A DNA stretch of 6,735 nt from positions 1 through 6,735 of the forward strand of contig CAJGCJ010000105.1 of the NCBI GenBank assembly GCA_904501775.1, read 5' to 3'. Position 1 is the stretch's first letter; every line of letters begins with the position of its first letter. Positions 1 through 6,133 of the stretch are shown one piece after another. Made by a program: the position numbers and the translations under genes. The stretch comes from an uncultured Bacteroidaceae bacterium (lineage in GTDB: Bacteria > Bacteroidota > Bacteroidia > Bacteroidales > Bacteroidaceae). A model generated the notes under the pieces. It did no database searches. It saw only the letters and a program-made list of their open reading frames with translations, and was not told the origin of the DNA.

Positions 1-44
1 TACTAATTTTCCTATGCGCATCAATGAGCCTATCAATGATCTGC

Positions 45-60
45 GCCCCTTGCGATGCAG
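45..60. repeat. 16-bp direct repeat, left copy
   Basis: The sequence GCCCCTTGCGATGCAG occurs here and again, identically, at 191-206. This left copy runs into the first palindrome of the array, sharing bases 56-60. A shorter core, TTGCGATGC, occurs three times, at 50-58, 184-192 and 196-204. The bracketed arrangement suggests that the direct repeats and palindromes belong to one non-coding repeat element. That is an inference; identity of the two copies is read directly. Confidence 0.75.
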
Positions 61-166
61 CGGATATGTTATCCGCTGCAGAATGAGTGTAAGGGTTTGT
101 AACCCGGAATGATTTAGGGGATTTCAAATCCCCAACTCGTATAGCTTCGGATTGCAAATCCGAAGC
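56..166. repeat. Array of four short palindromes, REP-like intergenic repeat
   Basis: Four perfect inverted repeats follow one another. The arms are 56-66/70-80 (11 bp, loop TGT), 93-97/101-105 (5 bp, loop TGT), 117-123/127-133 (7 bp, loop TCA; one more pair is possible) and 144-153/157-166 (10 bp, loop GCA). Their centres lie near 68, 99, 125 and 155, so spacing is 26-31 bp. Each stem narrows to a related core of the form GGATT-NNN-AATCC, or a variant with matched changes on both arms. Palindromes of this look, read as CAAATCC-type strings, are common between genes in Bacteroidota and, from memory, often lie near REP-associated tyrosine transposases. No transposase is visible in this window. 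Assignment to the REP class is inference; the palindromes themselves are direct observation. Confidence 0.7.
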
Positions 167-190
167 CTCGTTTTAAGTTAGTTTTGCGAT

Positions 191-206
191 GCCCCTTGCG
201 ATGCAG
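191..206. repeat. 16-bp direct repeat, right copy
   Basis: This copy is identical to 45-60. It sits in the loop of an imperfect inverted repeat, AAGTTA at 175-180 against TAACTT at 209-214. A second partial copy of its core, TTGCGATGC, directly precedes and overlaps it at 184-192. No terminal transposon structure or obvious target duplication is seen around it. Confidence 0.75.
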
Positions 207-242
207 TGTAACTTTAAATAATGCAGCACATTCGAGAGCACA

Positions 243-326
243 ATGTGTGGCCGAGCATTTATAAGAAATTTACAACCCGAAGAAACAATCACAGACAGCC
301 TTGCATGGGGAGTTGAAAAACCATAG
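243..326 (+). pseudogene. Possible N-terminal stump of an SRAP (YedK/HMCES-like) gene
   Basis: A 27-codon frame starts ATG and ends TAG, 7 nt before the end of the convergent ispE. Its first four residues are MCGR. This is the hallmark start of SRAP-family proteins, where Cys2 becomes the catalytic N-terminal residue that crosslinks to abasic sites in single-stranded DNA. Residues 20-23 read LAWG, faintly like the later WG motif of that family, so an internal deletion followed by a stop is one possible history. Intact SRAP proteins are roughly 200-240 residues, so this could not be functional as such. A 7-bp inverted repeat with one G-T pair (226-232/242-248) covers the start codon. The match is only four strong residues and could be chance. 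Confidence 0.25.
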
Positions 327-340
327 ACTCTTTTCAACCC
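309..340 (-). terminator. Weak hairpin at the 3' end of ispE
   Basis: TTTTCAAC at 331-338 pairs perfectly with GTTGAAAA at 312-319 across an 11-nt loop, and two further G-C pairs form past a single bulge. The ispE stop codon lies inside the stem. On the minus strand no T-run follows, so termination is doubtful; the hairpin may instead protect the 3' end of the mRNA or be accidental. Confidence 0.25.
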
Positions 341-1167
341 AATTTACATTGCCATCTGAAACAGTCGGGGAAGAGTTCCTTCAGTTTCTCCTCGCTCTGC
401 TCCTGCTCAAAGATACCATAGAACGATGAACCCGAGCCCGACATCGACGCATACAACGCTCCCATTTCATACAGTTTCTCTTTAATGCTGGCAGTCTCGG
501 GGAATTTATCGAACACACTGCGTTCAAAGTCGTTTTTCATTGAACTTGCCCACATATTGACAGGACGCGGGAGAACATCGGCAATAGGCACCATTGGAGC
601 CATAGGAGTAACCAATGAATAGGCCAATTTTGTCGATACATGCACATCGGGTTTCACAAGCACCAGATGATATCCTTCGAGAGGGCAATCCACTGGAGTA
701 AGTATGTTTCCAATGCCTGTTGCCAACGAAGGTACACACTTTATGAAGAATGCACAATCGGCACCTATACGGGCTGCATACTCCTCTAACTGCTGGTCGC
801 TGAGTCCTAATTTGGCAATTCCGTTCAGCATCTTCAGTGCGTATGCAGCATCGCTGGAGCCACCGCCAAGGCCTGCACCGGTAGGGATATTCTTATACAG
901 GTGTATTTCTACCTTAGGCAAAGTGTAATCAGCAGCCAATATCTTGTATGCCTTAACAACAAGATTGTCGTCGTTGTCGCCTTCGAATACGGCATTATGC
1001 ATTGTAAAGGTATATGCAGGCGCACTCTCTTTATCAACAACTGTTATCTCGAGCACATCCTCCAATGGAATGGGGTAGAAGACCGTCTCAAGGTTATGAT
1101 ATCCATCAGGGCGTTTCGATACGATATCGAGTCCCAAATTTATCTTACTGCAAGGAAATGTTATCAT
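334..1167 (-). CDS. ispE: 4-diphosphocytidyl-2-C-methyl-D-erythritol kinase
   Basis: This cytosolic GHMP-family kinase phosphorylates the 2-hydroxyl of CDP-methylerythritol with ATP, the fourth step of the MEP route to isopentenyl diphosphate. At 277 residues it has normal family length. The N-terminal motif SKINLGLDI (7-15) contains Lys8, matching the catalytic lysine of E. coli IspE (Lys10). The substrate loop RPDGYHNLET is at 19-28. The glycine-rich ATP loop PTGAGLGGGSSDAA is at 95-108. GADCAFF (135-141) carries Asp137, the expected catalytic base. NDFE is at 212-215 and the third GHMP motif SMSGSGSS at 241-248. The ATG at 1165-1167 begins the conserved segment directly. It lies 20 nt after the stop of the upstream ABC-F gene on the same strand, so co-transcription is likely. 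No damage is seen, and the identification is firm. Confidence 0.97.
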   Translation of the reverse strand: MITFPCSKINLGLDIVSKRPDGYHNLETVFYPIPLEDVLEITVVDKESAPAYTFTMHNAVFEGDNDDNLVVKAYKILAADYTLPKVEIHLYKNIPTGAGLGGGSSDAAYALKMLNGIAKLGLSDQQLEEYAARIGADCAFFIKCVPSLATGIGNILTPVDCPLEGYHLVLVKPDVHVSTKLAYSLVTPMAPMVPIADVLPRPVNMWASSMKNDFERSVFDKFPETASIKEKLYEMGALYASMSGSGSSFYGIFEQEQSEEKLKELFPDCFRWQCKLG

Positions 1168-1187
1168 AGCTGTAGCGTTGTTATGTG

Positions 1188-2825
1188 TCAGTTCTTTCTT
1201 TCGAGTTCTTGCAATCCCTCCAATTTCTTTGTCTCAAGGAATTCGTAGATGCCGCAGAGGTGTTCGCGCACCTTTCCATGACCAAACTCATATACCTTTG
1301 TAACAAGACCATCGAGGAAATCACGGTCGTGGCTGACACAGATAAGCGTGCCGTCAAAATCGCTCAATGCCTGTTTTAGGATATCCTTTGTCTTAAGGTC
1401 GAGGTGGTTGGTGGGCTCGTCGAGAATAAGCAGGTTAACCGGCTCAAGCAGCAGCTTGAGCAATGCCAGACGGGTGCGCTCGCCTCCCGACAGCACCTTC
1501 ACCTTCTTGGTGCTTGCTTCACCGCCGAACATGAATGCTCCCAAAAGGTCGCGTATCTTATTTCGTATATCACCCTTTGCAACATCATCGATTGTCTGGA
1601 AGACAGTCAGATTCTCATCGAGCATAGATGCCTGATTCTGTGCAAAATATCCAATCTGCACATTATGTCCCAGCTGCAACGAGCCTTCATGAGCAAGCTC
1701 CTGCATGATACAGCGTACAAAGGTCGACTTACCCTCTCCGTTTCGGCCTACGAATGCAATCTTATCGCCACGCTCGACAGTAAGTGTCACATTCGAGAAG
1801 ATGCGCTTTTCGTCGAATGCCTTGCCTACCTGATCGGCTATTACAGGGTATTGTCCCGAACGGGGCGAAGGAGGGAACTTCAGCCTTAGAGCCGATGTAT
1901 CCTCCTCGTCAACCTCAATTATCTCGAGTTTCTCGAGCATCTTCACACGGCTCTGCACCTGCAGTGTCTTTGAATATGTACCCTTGAAACGCTCAATGAA
2001 ATCCTTGGTCTCCTGAATCATCTTCTGCTGCTCCTCGTACTGTTTCATCTGCTGTTGACGACGCTCGGCACGCAGCTGCAGGTATTGCGAATAGTTTACT
2101 TTGTAGTCGTAGATGCGACCCATTGTAACCTCAATTGTTCGTGTGGTGATGTTGTCTACGAATTTACGGTCGTGGCTTATCACAACAACAGTCTTGCCAT
2201 TAGAGATAATGAACTCCTCGAGCCAACCGATAGACTCTATATCCAAATGGTTGGTAGGCTCGTCGAGCAACAGGATATCGGGGTTGCGCAACAACATTTT
2301 AGCAAGTTCAATTCGCATGCGCCATCCTCCCGAGAACTCGCTTGTCTGACGGGTGAAATCCTTACGCTCAAATCCCAATCCCAAGAGAGTCTTCTCAACA
2401 TCCTCTTCGAAGTGGGTCATATCTATTGCATAGAACTTCTCGCTCTTTGTAGCCACCTCTTCAATGAGAGCCATATATTCGTCGCTCTCATAATCGGTAC
2501 GCTCGGCAAGCTGCCTGTTCAACTCCTCAATTTCGGCCTCCATCTGGTGCAGATGGGCAAAAGCCTGTGATGCCTCTTCAAAGACAGTGCGGCCATCCTC
2601 GGTCATAAGATGCTGGGGCAGATAGGCAATCACCGTATCTTTTGGTGCCGATACCTGTCCGCGAGTAGCAGTGCGCACACCAGCCAGAATCTTCAGCAAT
2701 GTACTCTTGCCTGCACCGTTCTTGCCCATCAAAGCAATTCTATCCTTGTCGTTAATAACAAATGAAATATCCTTGAATAGGGTAGTACCACCGAATTCAA
2801 CAGTTAATCCGTCAACTGAAACCAT
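1188..2825 (-). CDS. ABC-F family ATPase (ribosome-associated, soluble)
   Basis: This 545-residue protein has two tandem ABC ATPase domains and no membrane segments, as in ABC-F proteins, which bind the ribosomal E site and modulate translation or antibiotic sensitivity. Domain 1 has Walker A GKNGAGKST (34-42), signature FSGGWRMR (164-171), Walker B ending LLLDEP (185-190) with catalytic Glu189, and switch SHDR (217-220). A charged, Gln/Glu-rich interdomain linker (about 240-325) fits the ABC-F P-site tRNA interaction motif. Domain 2 has Walker A GRNGEGKST (360-368), signature LSGGER (445-450), Walker B with Glu470, and SHD (498-500). The signature resembles the YheS/YdiF/Uup branch, but the protein is about 90 residues shorter than YheS and lacks a long C-terminal extension. 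From memory it closely matches a widespread Bacteroides protein of the same size. It precedes ispE in a likely two-gene unit. Subfamily and ribosomal role are inferred; there is no evidence that it is a resistance gene. Confidence 0.96.
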   Translation of the reverse strand: MVSVDGLTVEFGGTTLFKDISFVINDKDRIALMGKNGAGKSTLLKILAGVRTATRGQVSAPKDTVIAYLPQHLMTEDGRTVFEEASQAFAHLHQMEAEIEELNRQLAERTDYESDEYMALIEEVATKSEKFYAIDMTHFEEDVEKTLLGLGFERKDFTRQTSEFSGGWRMRIELAKMLLRNPDILLLDEPTNHLDIESIGWLEEFIISNGKTVVVISHDRKFVDNITTRTIEVTMGRIYDYKVNYSQYLQLRAERRQQQMKQYEEQQKMIQETKDFIERFKGTYSKTLQVQSRVKMLEKLEIIEVDEEDTSALRLKFPPSPRSGQYPVIADQVGKAFDEKRIFSNVTLTVERGDKIAFVGRNGEGKSTFVRCIMQELAHEGSLQLGHNVQIGYFAQNQASMLDENLTVFQTIDDVAKGDIRNKIRDLLGAFMFGGEASTKKVKVLSGGERTRLALLKLLLEPVNLLILDEPTNHLDLKTKDILKQALSDFDGTLICVSHDRDFLDGLVTKVYEFGHGKVREHLCGIYEFLETKKLEGLQELERKN

Positions 2826-2867
2826 ATTATGTGTATATTCCGTGCTTATATTATTCTATTTCCAGTG

Positions 2868-2899
2868 CGAAGATACAACAATTTACCGTTACAGCAAAA
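2868..2899 (-). promoter_or_regulatory. Bacteroidota-type promoter for the ABC-F/ispE unit
   Basis: Read on the minus strand, TTTTG (2899-2895) is followed after exactly 19 nt by TATCTTCG (2875-2868). This matches the -33 TTTG and -7 TAnnTTTG pattern of the primary sigma factor in Bacteroidota with normal spacing; the TTCG ending is a common variant. Transcription should start near 2861, giving a 5' leader of about 36 nt before the ATG at 2825. No upstream reading frame or strong ribosome binding site is seen in that leader. Confidence 0.65.
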
Positions 2900-3032
2900 C
2901 GGCAGAAAATCTAAAACAACGCTACCTCATAATTTGCCATTATTTTAAAGATTTGCGTCGGTATGTTTATAAGTTATTGATTTTTGTTGATAACGAAAAA
3001 GTTATTAAGGAGAGGATTTGCGCACTATTATT

Positions 3033-3040
3033 TAATTTTG
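3033..3040 (+). promoter_or_regulatory. Candidate -7 box for dnaB
   Basis: TAATTTTG fits TAnnTTTG and lies 23 nt before the dnaB start codon, so the leader would be short. No TTTG is found at the expected 19-21 nt upstream; the nearest one, at 3017-3020, is only 12 nt away. The rest of the divergent region 2900-3032 is AT-rich, with short inverted repeats such as ATAAC/GTTAT at 2990-2994/3001-3005, and shows no gene. An A/G-rich AAGAGAA at 3054-3060 is the only ribosome-binding-like sequence. Confidence 0.35.
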
Positions 3041-3063
3041 CAGCCCATTCGAACAAGAGAATT

Positions 3064-4653
3064 ATGGAAGAGAACAACATACCAAAAAGAAAAACACGCA
3101 GCCGCAAGGCCGAGGGCATTGCCCCTATAATGAACGAATACGGGCATCTGCAGCCACAGGCTCTTGAACTCGAAGAGGCTGTTCTTGGTGCCTTGATGGT
3201 TGACAGCGATGCCATAGGTCGTTTAGGCAACATGCTGAAACCCGAATCGTTCTACGACAAGCGTAACCAGTTGCTGTTCGGTGCAATACAGGAGATGGAC
3301 CTTAACGACCGTCCTATCGACATTCTTACCGTAACCGAGTTCCTTAAGCTAAAGGGTATTCTGGAAGAGGTGGGTGGTCCTGTGTACATAGCACAGCTTA
3401 CAAGCAGGGTAGTGTCATCGGTAAATATCGAATATCACGCCAACATCATAGCACAGAAGAAACTCGCCCGCGACCTTATCAAATTCACAAGCAAGACACA
3501 GGAGCAGGCTTTTGACGAGACACAGGATGTTGACGAGTTGATGCAACAGGCCGAATCGGAACTTTTTGAGATTTCGCGTCACAACATGAAACGCGATTTC
3601 ACACAGATAAACCCCGTCATAAGGCAAGCTTATGAGCAGATTCAGACAGCTTCAAAGAATACAAGCGGTATCAGCGGATTAAGCACAGGCTACCATCGTT
3701 TGGATAAAGTCCTGTCGGGATGGCAGGCAACCGACCTCATCATCCTTGCAGCACGTCCTGCGATGGGAAAGACGGCGTTTGCCCTTTCACTCATCCGTAA
3801 CATGGCTATCGACCAAGGTATTCCTGTAGGTATGTTCTCGCTTGAGATGGGTAATGTGCAGCTTGTCCAGCGTCTTATCTGTAATGTGTGCCAGATTCCG
3901 GGCGACAAGATACGCAGCGGACAGCTTGAGCGTTACGAATGGGGACAGCTCGACAGCAAGATTACAGCCCTCGAGGGAGCACCCCTTTACATCGACGACA
4001 CCCCACAGCTGTCGGTCTTCGAGCTACGTTCAAAAGCCCGCCGCATGGTGCGCGAGTATGGAGTGAAGATGATTTTCATCGACTACCTGCAGCTGATGAC
4101 CGCCAATGCCGGCAAGGGTAGCCGCCAAGAGGAAATCAGTACAATCTCGCGTTCGCTAAAGGGTTTGGCCAAGGAGCTTAACATCCCTATCATGGCACTC
4201 AGTCAGCTTAACCGTAACCTCGAAGGACGTGAAGGAGTAGAGGGTAAGCGTCCGCAGCTTAGCGACCTTCGTGAGTCGGGAGCCATTGAGCAGGATGCCG
4301 ACATTGTAATGTTCGTAAACCGTCCCGAGTATTTTCACATATACAAGGACGGCGACTTCGACTGGCGTGGAAAGGCCGAGATTATCATTGCAAAGCACCG
4401 TAATGGTGGACTCGACAACATTCCTCTCATATTCCGCAAGGAGTATGCACGATTCATGAATCTCGATGACGAGTCGCTTGCACCAACAATGCCAATGGAT
4501 GCACCACCCATGATGCGTGGTTCAAAGCTCAACGCATCGTCGTTCGACCCGCTCAACGACACACCGCCGCCACCATTGCCCGATTATCTGCAGGACTCGG
4601 CACCTACTGATATTATTCCGCAACATGGAGGCAACGAGCCGTTGCCATTCTAA
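3064..4653 (+). CDS. dnaB: Replicative DNA helicase DnaB
   Basis: DnaB is the hexameric helicase that unwinds DNA ahead of the replisome and recruits primase. The protein is 529 residues. A basic N-terminal stretch (8-15) leads into the helical primase-binding domain (about 30-130), and the RecA-like motor starts near residue 200. Visible motifs are Walker A ARPAMGKTA (230-238, with Lys236 and Thr237), FSLEM with catalytic Glu261, Walker B MIFIDYLQL (336-344, Asp340), sensor SQLNR (380-384), and AKHRNGG (443-449) holding the basic finger residues. The frame stays open upstream to 2671, but the ATG at 3064 is chosen because family-like sequence starts only after it and the extension would cross the opposite-strand promoter and the ABC-F start. 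No intein interrupts the Walker A site, a frequent insertion point. Residues about 470-529 form a disordered-looking, Pro/Asp-rich tail ending EPLPF. A terminator follows. Confidence 0.98.
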   Translation: MEENNIPKRKTRSRKAEGIAPIMNEYGHLQPQALELEEAVLGALMVDSDAIGRLGNMLKPESFYDKRNQLLFGAIQEMDLNDRPIDILTVTEFLKLKGILEEVGGPVYIAQLTSRVVSSVNIEYHANIIAQKKLARDLIKFTSKTQEQAFDETQDVDELMQQAESELFEISRHNMKRDFTQINPVIRQAYEQIQTASKNTSGISGLSTGYHRLDKVLSGWQATDLIILAARPAMGKTAFALSLIRNMAIDQGIPVGMFSLEMGNVQLVQRLICNVCQIPGDKIRSGQLERYEWGQLDSKITALEGAPLYIDDTPQLSVFELRSKARRMVREYGVKMIFIDYLQLMTANAGKGSRQEEISTISRSLKGLAKELNIPIMALSQLNRNLEGREGVEGKRPQLSDLRESGAIEQDADIVMFVNRPEYFHIYKDGDFDWRGKAEIIIAKHRNGGLDNIPLIFRKEYARFMNLDDESLAPTMPMDAPPMMRGSKLNASSFDPLNDTPPPPLPDYLQDSAPTDIIPQHGGNEPLPF

Positions 4654-4665
4654 GCGACAGATAAC

Positions 4666-4703
4666 AAATCCGCATTCACTTTATCCTAAGGATGCGGATT
4701 TTT
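4666..4703 (+). terminator. Intrinsic terminator of dnaB
   Basis: AAATCCGCAT (4666-4675) pairs perfectly with ATGCGGATTT (4692-4701), and TTTTT (4699-4703) completes the tail. The 16-nt loop contains a further small palindrome, ATCCTAAGGAT (4683-4693), which partly overlaps the right arm and could form an alternative fold. It begins 13 nt after the dnaB stop codon, so dnaB and trpS are probably transcribed separately. Confidence 0.8.
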
Positions 4704-4738
4704 ACATTATATATATCATATTATAGATAATATTTTAC

Positions 4739-4746
4739 TATCTTCG
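4739..4746 (+). promoter_or_regulatory. Candidate -7 box for trpS
   Basis: TATCTTCG, the same octamer seen in the ABC-F promoter, lies 38 nt before the trpS start codon. The expected TTTG about 19-21 nt upstream is missing; that stretch is almost pure A/T. Transcription would start near 4753 with a leader of about 32 nt. No classical ribosome binding site precedes the ATG. Confidence 0.45.
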
Positions 4747-4784
4747 CGGCTGTAAATAAACAAATGACAAAAATTATATAAGAT

Positions 4785-5873
4785 ATGAGTAAGATTATAC
4801 TTACAGGCGACCGTCCCACAGGACGCCTTCACTTAGGGCATTATGTAGGTTCTTTGCGTCGTCGTGTTGAACTGCAGAATTCGGGATTATTCGATAAGAT
4901 ATTCATTATGATAGCCGATGCACAGGCACTTACCGACAATGCCGACAACCCCGAGAAGGTGCGTCAGAATATCATTGAGGTTGCACTCGACTACCTGTCG
5001 GTGGGAATAGACCCCTCGAAATGTACAATCTTCATACAGTCACAGGTTGCCGAATTGTGCGAGCTCGCATTCTACTACATGAACTTGGTAACAGTGTCGC
5101 GTCTGCAGCGTAACCCCACTGTAAAGACCGAGATTCAGATGCGCAACTTCGAGACAAGCATCCCCGTCGGATTCTTCACATACCCCATAAGCCAAGCATC
5201 GGACATCACAGCATTCCGTGCCACAACAGTACCTGCCGGCGAAGACCAACAGCCCATGATTGAGCAGGCACGCGAGATAGCACGCCGTTTCAACGGAATA
5301 TATGGCGATACACTTGTTGAGCCTGAGATTCTTCTCCCCGACAACGCAGCCTGTCTCCGTCTGCCCGGCACCGACGGCAAAGCGAAGATGAGCAAGTCAT
5401 TGGGTAACTGCATCTACCTCTCCGATACAGCCGAGGAGTTGCGCCAGCATGTTATGGGCATGTACACCGACCCCGACCATCTGCGCGTACAGGACCCCGG
5501 TAAGGTAGAGGGCAACACTGTCTTCACATACCTCGACGCATTCTGCAAGCCCGAGCATTTCGAGAAATACCTTCCCGATTATCCCAACCTCGATGAGCTG
5601 AAAGCACACTATCGTCGCGGTGGATTGGGCGATGTAAAGGTAAAGAGATTCCTTATCGCAATACTCGAAGAAGAACTTGCCCCCATACGCGCACGCCGCA
5701 AGGAGTGGGAACAGAAGATTCACGAGGTGTATGCACTGCTCGAAGAGGGTTGTAACAATGCACGCGCCGTGGCAGCCGAGACACTTGCCGATGTGCGCCG
5801 CGCAATGAAAATCAACTATTTCGAAGACAAAGAGCTCATTGATGAGCAGGCACGCCGTTTCCGCGGAGAATAA
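4785..5873 (+). CDS. trpS: Tryptophan--tRNA ligase
   Basis: This class I synthetase activates tryptophan with ATP and attaches it to tRNA-Trp in the cytosol. The protein is 362 residues, somewhat longer than the 334 of E. coli TrpS. The HIGH-type motif is HLGH (16-19), inside a P-T-G-R-L lead-in, where E. coli has TIGN. The KMSKS motif is intact at 201-205. SQASDITAF (136-144) supplies Asp140, matching the aspartate that recognises the indole nitrogen, and GEDQ (152-155) is the conserved loop that follows. The sequence is of the divergent type that, from memory, is the usual one in Bacteroides. At the two positions tied to indolmycin sensitivity in Geobacillus and Streptomyces enzymes it has Arg10 and Gln47 in place of the usual Gln and His. 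TyrS is ruled out by overall similarity to TrpS. It has its own -7 box and a 3' hairpin. Confidence 0.97.
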   Translation: MSKIILTGDRPTGRLHLGHYVGSLRRRVELQNSGLFDKIFIMIADAQALTDNADNPEKVRQNIIEVALDYLSVGIDPSKCTIFIQSQVAELCELAFYYMNLVTVSRLQRNPTVKTEIQMRNFETSIPVGFFTYPISQASDITAFRATTVPAGEDQQPMIEQAREIARRFNGIYGDTLVEPEILLPDNAACLRLPGTDGKAKMSKSLGNCIYLSDTAEELRQHVMGMYTDPDHLRVQDPGKVEGNTVFTYLDAFCKPEHFEKYLPDYPNLDELKAHYRRGGLGDVKVKRFLIAILEEELAPIRARRKEWEQKIHEVYALLEEGCNNARAVAAETLADVRRAMKINYFEDKELIDEQARRFRGE

Positions 5874-5887
5874 TATTGGAACATACT

Positions 5888-5931
5888 ATATGAGTACTCC
5901 CCAGAGCATTGGCTTTGGGGAGTATTCATAT
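5888..5931 (+). terminator. Long 3' hairpin after trpS
   Basis: A 16-bp stem with one G-T pair joins 5888-5903 to 5916-5931 around a 12-nt loop. The core is ACTCCCCA against TGGGGAGT. It begins 14 nt after the trpS stop. A true T-run is lacking (TTAATAA follows), so it may terminate weakly, work with a factor, or protect the transcript end. Confidence 0.6.
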
Positions 5932-6125
5932 TAATAACGCATATATCCGAATACTTTCCTATATATGGAACCAAGCCTATTATTTGGATCATAGTGAATG
6001 GTATTTTACCTATGTATATTCTCCATTATAAGAGTATTAGCAATAAGCTCGCTACCTTTAAGCCGTTTTTGACAATTGCCGCATTAATAATCGGCTTAAG
6101 ATTTCCTTAATTCATAAAAAAAGTG
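5932..6125. other. AT-rich spacer before pheT, no gene recognised
   Basis: No coding region, RNA gene or riboswitch is recognised here. The clearest structure is an inverted repeat, TTAAGCCG (6058-6065) against CGGCTTAA (6092-6099), with a 26-nt loop. Neither strand has a T-run after it, so it is not a standard terminator. Two tiny overlapping hydrophobic frames, 24 and 32 codons (the longer at 6012-6110), lack supporting evidence. Confidence 0.5.
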
Positions 6126-6133
6126 TAATTTCG
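6102..6133 (+). promoter_or_regulatory. Candidate promoter for pheT
   Basis: TAATTTCG (6126-6133) is a TAnnTTTG-like -7 box with the TTCG ending also seen before ABC-F and trpS. A one-mismatch -33 element, TTTC (6102-6105), lies 20 nt upstream. Transcription would start near 6140, inside the adjoining palindrome, leaving a leader of about 47 nt before pheT. Confidence 0.35.

Noticed and set aside
2..112. Open frame entering from the left edge and ending TGA at 110-112
   Set aside because: Much of its length lies within the direct repeat and the first two palindromes, and its residues resemble no family I recognise. It may be read-through of a repeat at the end of an upstream gene, but nothing supports calling it a gene.
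45..206. Palindrome array as a CRISPR array
   Set aside because: There are no identical repeats of 20-40 bp separated by unique spacers. The repeated units are different palindromes 26-31 bp apart, and no cas gene is present.
1404..2570. Antisense frames of 161 and 171 codons opposite the ABC-F gene
   Set aside because: The opposite strand encodes an intact, motif-rich ABC-F protein. These frames show no recognisable motif and fit shadow frames from codon bias.
2671..3063. In-frame N-terminal extension of dnaB
   Set aside because: It would overlap the start of ABC-F on the other strand and its promoter. Its translation does not look DnaB-like, and the 529-residue form from 3064 has normal family length.
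5997..6110. Leader peptide with Phe codons attenuating pheT, as in E. coli pheM-pheST
   Set aside because: The two short frames contain only scattered Phe codons, not a run, and no terminator/antiterminator pair with a T-run follows them.
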